A stretch of DNA of 64,000 nt from Ciona intestinalis (Eukaryota > Chordata > Ascidiacea > Phlebobranchia > Cionidae): the NCBI RefSeq assembly GCF_000224145.3, contig NW_004190392.2, positions 175,238 to 239,237 on the forward strand. The letters are read 5' to 3'. Under the pieces are notes generated by a model. That model was not told where the DNA came from. It did no database searches and was given only the letters and a program-made list of their open reading frames with translations. A program made the position numbers and the translations under genes. Below, piece after piece: positions 11,139 to 23,400 of the stretch (position 1 is its first letter; each line of letters starts with the position of its first letter).

Positions 11139-13064
11139 TTAAGTTGTCCTTTCTTGTTCAATAACTGTCAACAAATCGCTTGCTGTATCTCCACTTTTCG
11201 GTGCCGCAGTCCAGAATTTATATAACGTTACTCCAAACGAGCTGCAGAAAATCATAAAACCTCCAATACCACTGTATAGAGACGGAGTGTTTCCTAGAAA
11301 AGCCCATTGAAAAAGGAAGGCGAAGATAATTTGCGTTGTTTGGACTAAAGTAACAGGTCCAGCTTTTTCTTTCTGCAAAGTATAGGCCTCGATTAGAATT
11401 ATGGGGGGTAAAAATATATAGTACTGTGGGGTAAAATGGGACACATATAGCACACAAAACATTTAACAACGCTCTTTCAGAGTCGATTGCTTATAGTTAT
11501 AGTATGGTGGGGTAAGATGGAACACTTTTTCATTCTATTTTCCCGTCCTGTTTGATAGCAAACAAAAAACATTCAAAGAATTATAAAACCGTATCCTTAC
11601 GACTCCCATAGACCGTTTTTAATTGATAAAAACACCACCAGGATGTTTGGATATTAGGTGCCAAAGGTGTCCCATCTTCCCCTATCCTACTATATATAAC
11701 TGTTCGAATATTGGTAGTTTACAACCAAATTGGAACGACAAAATAGAATGAAAACTTGTCCTATTTTACCCTAAACTACTATAGTATTAAAACATTTTCT
11801 TTCAAAGCAATCGTTTTAAATTACCTGCAGTGCAATAGTCATGAAAATTTGGGCAATTAATCCAAAGACTGCAACACCGGTGATGTATGGGAAATCCGAT
11901 AGCGTCGGTATCTCCAAATTTCCGGCTGCGGCTAGATAGATTAACGATATAACGGCGCCTTCCCACGCGTAGTAGAACATAGATATGGTAAAATGAACCT
12001 CGCTGCCCATTTTACGAACGATGACATAAGTTACAGAGTTCAAAATCGCTGAGCAAATTGCAGCTATAATTCCAATTACTCGTTCAGGGTATTTCATGTT
12101 GTCTTGTAACGCCGCATCAGTGTTTCCAAATATTGCGGGCGGTTGCGCAATGAAAAGAACTCCCACTGCAGTTAGCAATGTGAAAATGATCTGGAAAACA
12201 CTGCATGTCTCTGAAAAGTAAAAATTTAGTTAAACAAATAGTAAGCGTACAGTCACCTCTTGCTTGTGGTAGTACAAGCCCAGTGTCGTGCCGCAGTGAC
12301 ACGCACGTGGTAACTAACAAATGTGTGAAATCCAGCACCTGTGTTATAATGACTATCGTGGTCCCGCCACACGGGGATAAATCAATTTACAATTCTTCAC
12401 TCATTCTAAAGGTTAATTTTAAAAGGTTAAATTAATTTAATAACAACGCCCTTTTTAAAATGGAAAATATAAAGTAGACAACATTGGTTGTCATCTTAGC
12501 CTGAACATTATAGAAACGCCATTATATGGCACGTTTAGATAGCAGGGCTGTATACGTTTTTTCCTTTAGATGTGGGGTTCCGCAGCGTGGTTTATGCCAC
12601 AGTGGGCCCATTGTCCCAACACCCAGGCAGACATGTCTACGTTACATCTAAACTATTTAAAATGACGTACCTTTTAGACATAAACAGGCGAAGAATCCAA
12701 CCAGTACAGAATATGTGTAGCTTATTGCTACGGCATCTCCGAGAGGCAATCTTTGTATAGCGACAAACAACAGTGTAAGAGCAAAACTACCACATGCGCC
12801 TCGCATAAGAATGAACTTTAAGAGAGAACTCTTGTCTCCAATTACACTAGTTCGTCGGTAGGTTATAACAGGCAGAAGAAACAGGTATTGGACAATACAA
12901 CGAAACAATACGAACTGAGATGCTTCTGCAGTCGTGGTATACTTCGTCAATAACGAAGCCACTGCTGCGAATATGGCAGCAACGGTAGCATATAGTAGGC
13001 CTGTAAGTCTACTGAGTCTTGGGCAGTTTTTTTGTTTTGTTTGTACAGTCTGCTGATTCTCCAT
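11139..13064 (-). CDS. SLC35G: SLC35G-like EamA/DMT family transporter
   Basis: Predicted multi-pass membrane protein of the drug/metabolite transporter superfamily, closest in my memory to vertebrate SLC35G1 and its relatives; substrate unknown. Three exons on the minus strand, 13064-12671, 12210-11825 and 11372-11139, join in phase to 337 aa, the usual length for the group. Hydrophobic segments span the protein as two EamA repeats. Typical pieces are LLYATVAAIFAAVASLLTKY near the start, ISYTYSVLVGFFA in repeat one, QIIFTLLTAVGVLFIAQPP at the exon 2 start, and AGPVTLVQTTQIIFAFLFQW in exon 3. The start ATG (13062-13064) is the first in frame. Intron 2 contains a MITE nested inside another MITE (11415-11785). 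Which SLC35G paralogue this is cannot be settled here. Confidence 0.88.
11415..11785. mobile_element. MITE nested inside a MITE
   Basis: The outer copy runs from 11415 to ~11498 and resumes at ~11700 to 11784 (block order of the minus-type copies). The inner copy (~11499-11698, opposite orientation) is complete with both inverted ends and splits the outer at a TA. It lies in intron 2 of the SLC35G gene. Confidence 0.75.
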
Positions 13065-14017
13065 TTTCTCCTTAACAAGGCACCTAATTTCTACAGTACT
13101 GTTGATAGCAAACTGCCATCAAATTTTACTTTCTCGCTATGCTAGATTACACTGAAGCAGATCAACATTAGTGACGCTGCAGTAAACCTATGGTAAACAT
13201 TCGTTTTTCTTATCGTCTCTCGGTCTCTCCCTTGTCCTTGCAGGCCAATGTGTTTATACACTGACTGTGCTGCAGACAGGCGTGCAGGCGGATGTAAAAT
13301 GTTTGAACAGGAAATATATAGATTATTAGAAGCTGGTAGCTTATATTGCGACAGGAGAAATACAGTTTCGGTTAACGTAGGCTCCGAGAAGACTGTTTTA
13401 TTGTAACTTTTCAAATTTAGAATCCCGATATACTACTCAAATTATCAGTATTAATTATGCATAACTCTGCATTTTTAAAGAGACTGGGTCATTAATAATT
13501 AATGCCCGCTACATTGAAAGTTCACGGTACATTGCAATCATGGCTAACGTTTGGTATTCTGCTTCATCAACCCGATTTAGATGTACAGTCAGAAGCAGAA
13601 AAGTTTCGGGACAATTAAATTATTACAATTAAAGTTTTCTATGTTATTTTAACACCGATTGAATCAAAACAAAATTCATAGAAATGCGATAAATAAAATT
13701 CTCACGGTTTATTTTGATTTTTTAAGACGTGTACTTCGAGGCAGTTCAGGGCTAAACAAGTGCATTAAGTCCATAAGGCTATTGGCAGGTATATGAAAAG
13801 CTACCACAAGTTTAACGTAATAGGGAAACTTTGTTTATATAGCAAATTGGGCTTATGGGCTATTTCTGTTATAGTTGGCAAATGCGGTGATTACTTTTGG
13901 TCTATACGAACTTTCTAGTTCGCACATGCATTGTTGCTGTTAAACCATTACCTGTTTACGTCAAAGCATCGTGTAAGTTAGCTTTAGCATTTACAAAAGC
14001 GTATTTTAAACAGAGAA
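13065..14017. other. Divergent intergenic region, SLC35G (-) and IRAK1BP1 (+)
   Basis: The two genes are transcribed away from each other across this ~950 bp, so it should hold both promoters. No repeat family recognised elsewhere in the window is present and no exon was found. It is one of the few repeat-free stretches. Confidence 0.5.
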
Positions 14018-15771
14018 ATGAAGGGTAATAGTAAACACGTATTTGAGCCGACGCATGTTTTTGCCAATTTATCTCCGCGGATTTTTTCGCCGGAAAATGA
14101 AAATAAAAACGAAAATCAGCACAGAAGAGTGGAGGTAATTCATGTTATAATTAATTATTTTCACAAAACATGTAAGTTGTGCCGCAATTTTATAATTAAT
14201 ATTTTAAGAAGAGCATTTTTTGATGTAAAGTAGCCCAATGATTCAGAAATATACTACATAAAAGAAGTTACAGAAATATCCTTCAAAATTAATGCATTAC
14301 AACATTAATATCTGGTAACACCAGCATATGCTTAATATTAAGCGAGACACTTAACTCTTATTGTTTCAACAATGTGGTCAGTGGTCACTATAGGTTTGTC
14401 AAAAAAAACAACAAAGTTAAATTATTAAGTATCTATGTGGCAACACACAAGTGAACATGAGGTGTATGAAATAGTACTATCATGTACCAACGACTTTCAA
14501 TGCTCCAATATGCTAAATACATAAATAAATGAGTTTATTTTTTTATATCCCAGGTTTCCGGCACTGCTGAGTTCACCATTCCACCAGATCTGTGTATTTT
14601 AACTGTGGTGATAGAAAATAAGAAGGAAAAAGCTGAAGAAGCGAAAGCAAGTGTTGCCAGAAGATCGGAATATATCACACAGACCTTAATAAGCCATGGG
14701 GTGCAGGTATTTAACATAGGTTTATGTAAATTAGATTTTTATCTCAATTTGGGTTCAATGTCAAATAGAACTGATAGGGATAGGTGTAAGACACTTAAGT
14801 TAAGTGACCTAATGGAACGAATACTGTTTCAAACCAGTAACATGGGTGACTTCTTACACTGCAGACAGTCAGACATACATTATATATATATTAGTTAGTC
14901 GTTACCTTATATTTATTGTTAGATAATATCTCTTTTTTTTCCCAATACCCTTTTCTCCTAACACCCTACTAGATTTTTTCCATTTTCTCAGAACCACGAC
15001 ATAGAAGTAACAGAAAACTTGTCGCGCATCGGTGGTCGTGGATTTTTTCACATGGAGGCGCAAGTAGATGCAACATTTCACAAGTTCGTCTTACTTTTGT
15101 TTAGTCATTCTACAGCTTCAATACAACTACATATTGTTAAAGTCTGAATCAATAGAATGTTGCCTTTTAAATTTTTTTTTCTTTTCAGTGATCTTCAAAA
15201 ATGTCTTCGACTAAGCAATTTGTTTGTTGAAAAGTTAGACAGAAGTGTTAAAGTGTTGTCACCTGTACTTAAACACGACACGCAGAGGCTTGAAGCCACC
15301 AGGCAAGTTATATTTATATAGTAGTAACATAATATATACAATTTAATATAATTTTTAATTAATCTCATCAAAAACCATAGCAAAAAATAAATTAAGAACA
15401 GGTGCTTTGTTTCATACACCTCGTACCTATGCGTTTATAAATTTAACCCCCCTTTACACAGAAAACAGACCTGTCTTACAGCTCTGGCAAACGCGAGGCA
15501 AAAAGCTGTTGAAGTATGTCGGCTTATGGGCCAAACCCTAGGAAGGCCTGTATTTATAACTGAAAATGTGGTCCGGGAATGGCGGGGGTGTGGCTCTCCT
15601 GAACAAAGTGACCCCCCTGGCGGTGTAGAAGGCCCTTTACCTACGGTAGAAGATGTAATTTCAGGTCCTATAAATGTCCAACGGCGCATGAAGGAACAGA
15701 GTGTTACAGTGCGAGTTGATGTAACTGCTACATTTGACATCCGTTGCAAACTTGAGAAAGAGAAGAAATAA
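14018..15771 (+). CDS. IRAK1BP1: IRAK1-binding protein 1 homologue (SIMPL domain)
   Basis: SIMPL/DUF541-domain protein. In mammals it binds IRAK1 and modulates NF-kB p65 signalling; the role in this animal is inferred. Five exons, 14018-14134, 14554-14706, 14992-15083, 15189-15302 and 15462-15771, give 261 aa, almost the human length (260). Family pieces seen: VSGTAEFTIPPDLC, RRSEYITQTLISHGVQ, HMEAQVDATF, LFVEKLDRSV, KQTCLTALANARQKAVEVC and MGQTLGRP. Phase shows that intron 4 uses a GC donor (AG|GCAAGT at 15303), because the only nearby GT would shift the frame. Intron 3 has a weak donor (GTTCGT at 15084). AATAAA follows at 15976. Confidence 0.92.
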
Positions 15772-15975
15772 TTTTTCTATAATTTCTTGGCAGATTTCCT
15801 GAAAAAATGGTTTTCATCTCTAATGGGTAAATATTCTGAAAAAAGGGGACTTTTTTGCTAAATACTTTTTATGATTGTATTCATGGAAAATCTTCAAAAT
15901 TCTTTTCTCTTATGTTCTTCAGGTCTTTGATGGTCATTGCATGCAAGATAACTTTCTGTTTAATGTGGTAAATGC

Positions 15976-15981
15976 AATAAA
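15976..15981 (+). terminator. IRAK1BP1: Polyadenylation signal, IRAK1BP1
   Basis: AATAAA about 205 bases after the stop codon, the first canonical signal downstream. Confidence 0.5.
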
Positions 15982-16410
15982 TAGGCCATGGCACACAATA
16001 CAATTTTTCTCCGGACAATACCCCATCCTATTGTTTAATACAGGGTTGCTTTTCGTTTTCAGATTCTCACACTTAAAAGTTTAGAAAAATGGCTTTTTAG
16101 ATATATATCTTGTTTTGCATTTTGTTGATGCAAAAAAAAATTCGGGCCGTACGAGCTTTATTTAGATGTTTTAACTTGCTTTCATATAGTTGATAACCGT
16201 GTCAAAATACGCTTTGGAAATATTGGTTTATTGGTACACTTTATTACCGCACTGTGTTTAATTTGTGTTATCACTTTTTAGTTGCGCTTATGTACTAAAT
16301 ATAGTGTTTCTCTTTAATATTGGTACTCTTTAAAATGACTTACTGTTAGTGAAACGTCGTTGTATGGTTTTAGAAATTGTCTATATATATCTACTCCTAA
16401 AAGTCAAATT

Positions 16411-16555
16411 TATATAGTAGGGTGGGGTAAGACAGGACACCTTTAGCACATATTTTCCGGGTTGTGATTTAAACAATTAACAACGGCCTTTGAAAGTCGT
16501 TCCTACCGAGTGGCACGAAAAAAATAAAATGGAAAGTTGTCCCATCTTCCCCTAA
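16411..16555 (-). mobile_element. TA-MITE copy with internal deletion
   Basis: Left end intact (TAGTAGGGTGGGGTAAGACA); the centre around GAATGTTCTTTG is missing. Confidence 0.75.
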
Positions 16556-17483
16556 TGTTTTAATTTTTTGCAATTGTATCTTGATAAAAATTTAGCGCTT
16601 TAAAGCTGGTTTGGTTTTCGGAAATATGAATTATTAATTTAACCATGCCGACCGCACTGTGGGTGTCAGATTCGTAAACCTTATGCATATTTATGATGTG
16701 AATATCTTGTACTGCTACTTTGGTAAAAACAGAACAACGTTTTAAATTAAGTAATGGCGTTATGACGCACAAAGACGCTTGCCTTAGGACTAATTTTGGG
16801 TTTAGGACGTACTAAGCTGTTTTATGTACGACATTTCAAGATTAAATGTCAGCAAGAAATGTCATAGCAATTATATATTTTCAAAAATTTGATAAAACTT
16901 TTTCAAGCTGTAATTATTATTAAATGTCACGTGTTACTTGAGAATTTAGACTGTAAGTATTAGACTACATTACAATATGGATCTTAGCATTTAGGAACTC
17001 ATAACCATCTTTATATAAATAGGCTACGGTTTAGCGGTTGTCGTTGCTATAATGTATACATTGGCGTTTATATATGCATTTGAACTTATTTTTTATTGCA
17101 CAATGTCAATTAAAGTTTAAAAAATGTGTCACTAATCTTTTTTAGTTTTGTGTCGCTAGAAAATTGCTGTGTAACTGAACAAACCGGTTAGTTATTCTGT
17201 TGGTTTTACGTTATTGGTGCACGTATTTCTCTGCTCGTGCCAAAATTAAATTATTCCGTTAACTTCAAAATATCAAAAATCCGCAGACAGGTTTCGTGTC
17301 AGAACCGGATTAATCCAGATTTATTTTAAACCTGCCTTACGGCTCTGTTCGGAGAATGGTCTGACATTAAGTTCACGTTGTTTCAAGTGCATTTGGTCTT
17401 TATAACTTGCGTTTCGGAATCTTTTCTACATTCTGGATTATTGTTCGACACAGTGTGTGGTATATAGATAACGCGGGTTTTTA

Positions 17484-17645
17484 TACTATAAGGGTGAGGT
17501 CTTAAGTGAGGCACACCTGAGACCTGGGATGTAGGCTTATTGGTCCCAGTCTATTATTTTCCACGAGGGTAAGCTCTTCAGTAAGACCTATCTGAGACCT
17601 CGGATGTATAGGCTTATTAGTCATACAGTGGTCTATTATAGTTCC
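17484..17645 (-). repeat. Two units of the lectin/TTK-shared minisatellite
   Basis: Two ~80 bp units containing GAGACCT, GGATGTAGGCTTATTGGTCC and TCTATTAT. They are reverse complements of the array in TTK intron 11 (59248-59530). The second unit ends about 16 bases before the upstream ATG of the lectin gene, so the array is in its promoter or 5' UTR. Confidence 0.75.
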
Positions 17646-17660
17646 TGGGTTACGACTAAA

Positions 17661-19688
17661 ATGCAATTTCTAACTACAGCTACAAAAATGAAGATTTTCG
17701 TAGTTTTAGTTTTCGCAAGTTTGGCGTTAAGCGTGTCTGCACAGACTGCCTCATGTAAAGTACCTGTTGTGTGTGGTTCAGGCGGTTCGACGACATTCGA
17801 ATGGCAAAACTGGCCCTCTGCCTCCTCGTCGGCTGATGTAAGTTGTAGGAAATTAATTATCAAATTTTTGTAACCGAAACAAAGTTGCCATGCATGGCTT
17901 TTCACGGTAATTATAGAAGTCTGAAAGTGTAATTCTATAGAAAATATGTAACAGAATAATAAATTTTTATCTAACTTTGCCATTAGTAAATAAGCGCCAG
18001 TATTTTTTGGAATAAAGCGACGAAACACGTTTAAAACGATCCGTATTTTAGTTAAAAAGGTGAATTACTATAAATAAAGTACATACACTGTTTGTAATAA
18101 ATCTTATGGCAACATTTCCACAGCCGGTTGCTACTAACCCTACCCTTCCGCCGGTTTCATCTCCTGATCCAGGTGTTTCAAATACTCTGGAAGGACGTAA
18201 GTTAGGATAGCTTTTAGTATAGTATTGTAGAAGAAGATGGGGCACATTTTCGTTTTATTTTCTCGTTTCATTCGGTAGTAAACAAAGAACGTTCAAGGAA
18301 TTATAAAACCGTATTCTCACGACTCCCACAGACTGTTGTTAAATTGTTTAAAACACGATAAAGATATTTGGATATTATCTGCTAAAGGTGTCCCATCTTA
18401 CCCCATAGTACTAGGTACTGTATTTCTAGTTCAGATATTTAAAAATCGTATTGCAATTTATTAGTAAAATAACACGCGACAAGAATATATATGCAGCTCG
18501 TAATCGGTTAGTCACTATAGAGTGATAATCTTATAATTTCCTATTTTATGTAATGTTTGCGAAAAGCATTGTTAAATTTTCTTCCTATTTTTACAGAAAC
18601 TATTGCCGAGTTGAGAAACACAATTGCACGTAAGTGTTGTAACAAAAGTATTATCTTATTATAAAAAAGTAAAATGTCTTACTGTTTCCTAGTTTACCTA
18701 CATGTAAAAATATTTCAAATTCATTACATTTCAAGAACAGTTCCATTATTACCATTCGCCTAACATCTAAAAAAAACGTTTTTTTTTATACTACTATGTC
18801 TCCTTTAACAAGACTACAAACTATACAACAACATAAAAACATGCGGACTATCTTTGAATTTATACATAACGATTTTATACCATCAATGTCTCTTTAGTCC
18901 TCAGTTCACCTGGATGGATGAACGGTTTATATGGCTACCAGTACTATGTATCCTCTAGTGGTACATCAGTAAAGAATACAGACGCCGTGACTCTTTGCCA
19001 AGGCAGGGGAGCTAGTCTTGCAACATTTGGAATGAGAAATGCTACAGCTAGAACGTAAATATATGATGCATTATTAGTAGTGGTGCAGCCAGAATAACAA
19101 TTTTCACCTAATCCATTTTTAAACCTTTTTTATCGCAGCTTTTTTTATCTCACTTTCACTCCCCATATAACTGCATCAATGACTAGAAGTACATGCACGT
19201 ACCAGCACGCTGACTAGGTGTTGTATAATGTGCTAGCGCTTGCTTAAATTTCAAATTTCTAAGCGTGTCTTGTCATACACGGCCTCGCCTTTAATGGGCA
19301 CACATTATTTATAGCAGTGTAAATACCATGTAGCTGCTACAGGGTAGTTTGATCAAGTTATATGAAGCTATCATGAATTCTTTTTTTGTCCAATTGCTTA
19401 CTTATAACACTTTTTTTCTTTAGTTTTATAGTAGACAATATCCTACGACGTTGCTCGGACACTCACGGATTTTGGATTGGTCTAAAAAAGTTCGGCACAT
19501 CATGGATTTGGAATGACGGTGTGCCAGCTACTGCCACTAATACAGATTGGGCCCAAAACCAGCCAGATGGCCAGAATAATGTTTTCTGTGGCGTGGTTGC
19601 GAGGTACATGGGATACAAGTGGGATGACGTACCATGCCAAGGAGCCAACAACGGTGTCTTATGCGAAAAATATATCGGTGGGGTGTAG
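17661..19688 (+). CDS. Secreted C-type lectin
   Basis: Predicted secreted calcium-dependent sugar-binding protein. Five exons: 17688-17837 (or from the in-frame ATG at 17661), 18124-18196, 18597-18629, 18898-19054 and 19424-19688, giving 225 aa from 17688. Residues 1-19 (MKIFVVLVFASLALSVSAQ) look like a signal peptide, which is why I prefer the second ATG. A Pro/Thr/Ser-rich linker (exon 2) and a very short 11-residue exon 3 precede the lectin domain. The domain shows GYQYYV, TLCQGRGASLA, FWIGLKKFG, WIWNDGVPA, QPD in the EPN/QPD position and WDDVPC before the last Cys pair. QPD usually goes with galactose-type ligands; that specificity is inference. AATAAA lies at 19764. Confidence 0.9.
18217..18410 (+). 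mobile_element. TA-MITE copy
   Basis: Complete, in lectin intron 2; ends TATAGTATTGTAGAAGAAGA and CCCATCTTACCCCATAGTAC. Confidence 0.8.
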
Positions 19689-19763
19689 GAATGTATAAGG
19701 ATTTATGTTGCGGTCAAATGACGGACTTTTGGAAAAGATTTTTAACAAAATATCTTGGATTAT

Positions 19764-19769
19764 AATAAA
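19764..19769 (+). terminator. Polyadenylation signal, C-type lectin
   Basis: AATAAA about 75 bases after the stop codon, followed by GT-rich sequence. Confidence 0.6.
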
Positions 19770-20483
19770 AATGATTTTAAGTGTTGTTTGTCTCTTTGAT
19801 TACGGTAGCGAAGATTAAAAAAAAACAGTAGGCTATATAGCAACAAAGCCATTGTCGTTAGGACACGATCGTTCTGTTTCATACGCCTCGTGCCCGCTTA
19901 CAAGTTACCACATATATGTAGCTTGTGGTTGTTTCATATTACTTTGTATATTTCTCGTCTATCGAATCGTAACCCAGTTGTTCGACTGAACTTCTAGCGC
20001 CACCCATTGAGCACGTAATACCAACATAGATATCTTAATGTTCATTTATACAGATGATTTTATTCAGCAACATTCGCAGAGAATGCGTTTTACAATTGCA
20101 GCATAGTTTAGTTGGCACTCAAATAGCAAACAAAACGAAACCAGAACGCTCGAATTATTAGATGAAAAAGTTACAGCACTGAATTAGATATGTACACAAT
20201 TTGTAACGTTATAGTTAAACGAGATTAAAGTACTGTGGGGTAAGATGGATAACACCGTTAGCACATAATATCCCATATTTCATATTTGTTTATTTTAACA
20301 ATTATAATAACACCATTTTAAAGTCGTGAGAATACGGTTATATGACTTTGTAAATACTATACAATTTCAACCAAATGGGACGACCAAACGAATGAAACTT
20401 GAGCCATTTTACCCCAACCTACTGAAAACGTTAAAGTTATTAAAAAACGAGATTTAAATTTTAATTGAAGTTTGGATTTAGCT
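19770..20483. other. Convergent spacer between lectin (+) and SELENBP1 (-)
   Basis: Contains a fragment of the TGTCTCTTT...GGTA repeat (~19785-19840), a SINE-tail copy on the minus strand (~19850-19940) and a MITE copy (20229-20423). No coding sequence is seen. Confidence 0.55.
20229..20423 (-). mobile_element. TA-MITE copy
   Basis: Ends AGTACTGTGGGGTAAGATGG and TTTTACCCCAACCTACTG. Confidence 0.75.
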
Positions 20484-23400
20484 TTAGATCCAGATATCAG
20501 ACGTGCAGTCGCCTCCAGGGTAACGTATCTCGTGAGCGAGAACTGGCCCTTTTGGTTCGTTTCCAAAGTCAACGAATACGTTTCTGTTCAAGCTCAATCC
20601 CCCAGTTTCAGTGTTTACGTCGATTTGTAGCAGATGTGACCCAGAGCTTTAAAATAGGAAAGAATTAATATTTAGGAAACACTGAGACTTATGTTGTATT
20701 CTGTATGGTATGATCCCTGTCAGAAGGCGTAAGATTTCGGCCACGTTGGCGCATTAACTCAACATATTTATATTTAGATACCAACGAATGAAACAGTACG
20801 GTGAGGAAAAACGGGACACCTTTAGCACGTAATATCAAAAGGGTCTATGGGAGTCGTGAGGATACAGTTTAACAATTCTTAAATGTTCTTTGTTTACTAC
20901 CAAATGAAGTCGCGTCGTTTTAGTCATTATCGCTTCTACGCTTTCTGTACCTTTTTATCAGGCAAAGCGCACTGGGCATTTTGCAAGTCTCGCTTTTCTA
21001 ACGTTTCGTGTAGACGCGAGAGCTGGTTAGTTGTGTTTTAGATAGAGTTGAACCAAGTTATAAACTATGTATAAGCCGAGCACGGTATTAAGAACTTATA
21101 TGAAATGTAAATTATTTTTAGAAAGAAATGTAATACCTTTGCTGGGCAGTATTAAAACGAAAGGCATACTTTGCAAACTGTGTACAGGACCAAAAGTGTA
21201 TAAAGTAACTTGGGCAGCCAAATATATGAAACGTGTTGGGACAGTATTTAAAATAAAAGGCATACATTACTTTTTCCAATACTAAGTGCCATATGCGGTA
21301 TAAATTCATGAAAGAACCGACGCTGCGGTTTTTACAGTTACAGTTTAACTCAGCGGTTTCGCAATTACACAGTTAAGATTTATTTTGTAGAAATTCCATA
21401 CAACGTTGAGTTTTGTCGAGTCAGAAATTCAAATATTAGCTTCTGGCAATCACGTATGTTAATGTAGACATTTACTCGCTGCATTTCATTGCAGCGTTTG
21501 TGACACTTTTCAAACGCACGGGATAACATGCGTTGCAATATATAGTCGTAGCAATCGTATATTGTGAATGACGTTAAGTTGTTTTTCATTTATCCTACAT
21601 ATGTATATTTGCTAATGTACCAAATCTGGCCTACATTTCAGTAAATTTGTGACTCTTATTATTCTAATACGATTAGCATACGTTGTTGGTAAAAGCAAAC
21701 ATATTTTGTAAGTGACCGTTTTTATTTTACTCTAGTATGCAGATGTAATGCGAGGGCCAACTCTGCCCTATATCCTAATAATGAGACATCTTTAGTACAT
21801 ATTATCCAAATATTATGTTCGTGTTTTAAACAACTAACAACGGCCTATAGGAGTCGTGAGGATACGGTTTTATAATTCTCTGAATGTGCTTTGTTTACTA
21901 CCAAATGGGACGAAAAAATAGAATAAAAAGGTGTCCCATCTTCCCTATCCTACTTTATATACAACTATATCGCCTTACTTCATCATGTCCGGGTAAAATT
22001 GCTTATCCCATCCACTGTACAGAGAAGAGGTAACATAAAGTCGTTTCCCGTCCAAACTTAATTGTAACATCTGGGGGCCTCCTTGTATTTTCTTCCCGCC
22101 AATAAACGCAGGGGCAGGCTGTGACTTTAGCTCGGTGTCTTTGGTTACCTGGATAAAAAAAAATTGTAAATGTTTAAGAATTTGTTGTAAATGTGGTTTT
22201 TATTAGGAATTTGTAAAATGTTTAAGAATTTGTTAAAACGTCGGATTATTTTGGAATTTGTTGTAAACCCTTAAGAATTCGATGTAATGTAGAAATAATG
22301 TTGTGTATTAATTGCAGCTACAGGGCATATTACACTTGTATAACGGCACTTTTGACATTTAAGTGCGTGTACCGATGTTCTGTAAAAGTTGTCTTCCTCA
22401 GGTTGAATGACAATTAACACCACTAATACTGACAGGCATTTAAAAAAATGTGACAATAAAACCAGTATCTTGTGCTAATTATGTGTATAAGTTATATGTC
22501 AGATTACATACGTCGACAGTGAGGATGAGGTGTATGAATATACCATGTATACTGTCTATAAGATATAAACCCACGCTATAAAACCCGACAGTGAACATAT
22601 GAATGCACTATGTGTGTCTGGTGTATAAGAAGACACCCATGTTATAACTCGACAGTGAGCATGAGGTGTGTGAATACACCATGTGTGTTGGGTGTATATG
22701 AAGGCGCCCATATTATAACCTGACAGCGAGCATGAGGTTTAGTTACCTTAACGCCTCCATCAGTACAAATGCTTCCGCCCAAGAAAATCTGGCCAACCAA
22801 TTTTGGGTTCTTTGTATCCGTAACATCGTATTGGCGAATATCCCCGTGCAGCCAGTTAGAAAAATACAAGAAACGGTCGTCCATTGAAAGTATAATGTCA
22901 GTTATAAGACCTGAGAAATAGGGCCCATTAATGGCGGCAAAAGCAAACTTTAAATGATTAAATATTTGTGTCTGTATTAAAGCAGGGTTGAGGTTTTTAT
23001 TTCTAATATAGAACCCATTGTAATCTGTGCTTTGCGGTTTGTTGTATTAGGAAACACTATTAGAGGCATAGGAGTATGGTTAAACATTAGGGCAAAGCAA
23101 ATTTAACCTTGTAGTTAACTTCTTAAGAAAACCATTTGTCAATATATATCTGCGACGCCATCTAACTAATACAGAATAGACTTTGGGATATTTTAAAGTA
23201 ATATATATAGTAGGATTGGGGAAGATGGGATACGTTTTCTTTCTATTTCCTCGTTCTATCTTTCAAAGAATTATAAAACCGCATCCTCACGACTCCCATA
23301 GACCCTTGTTAATTAATGAAACACGATCAGATTATTTGGATATTATGCGCTAAAGGTGTCCCATCTCCCCCACCTTATTATATTGTAACTTTTCTACTAT

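Larger units (their letters stand above)
15772..17660. other. 3' UTR of IRAK1BP1 and upstream region of the lectin gene
   Basis: AT-rich. Contains AATAAA at 15976-15981, an internally deleted MITE (16411-16555) and, just before the lectin start, two units of the GGTCTCAGGTGTGCCTCACT minisatellite in reverse orientation (17484-17645). No coding exon is seen. Confidence 0.55.

Noticed and set aside
20465-20668. Plus-strand 67-aa open frame
   Set aside because: Antisense shadow of the last SELENBP1 exon.
21067-21285. 72-aa plus-strand open frame
   Set aside because: Lies in the last SELENBP1 intron and contains a diverged internal duplication (GGGCAGTATTAAAA / GGGACAGTATTTAAAA); no family resemblance.
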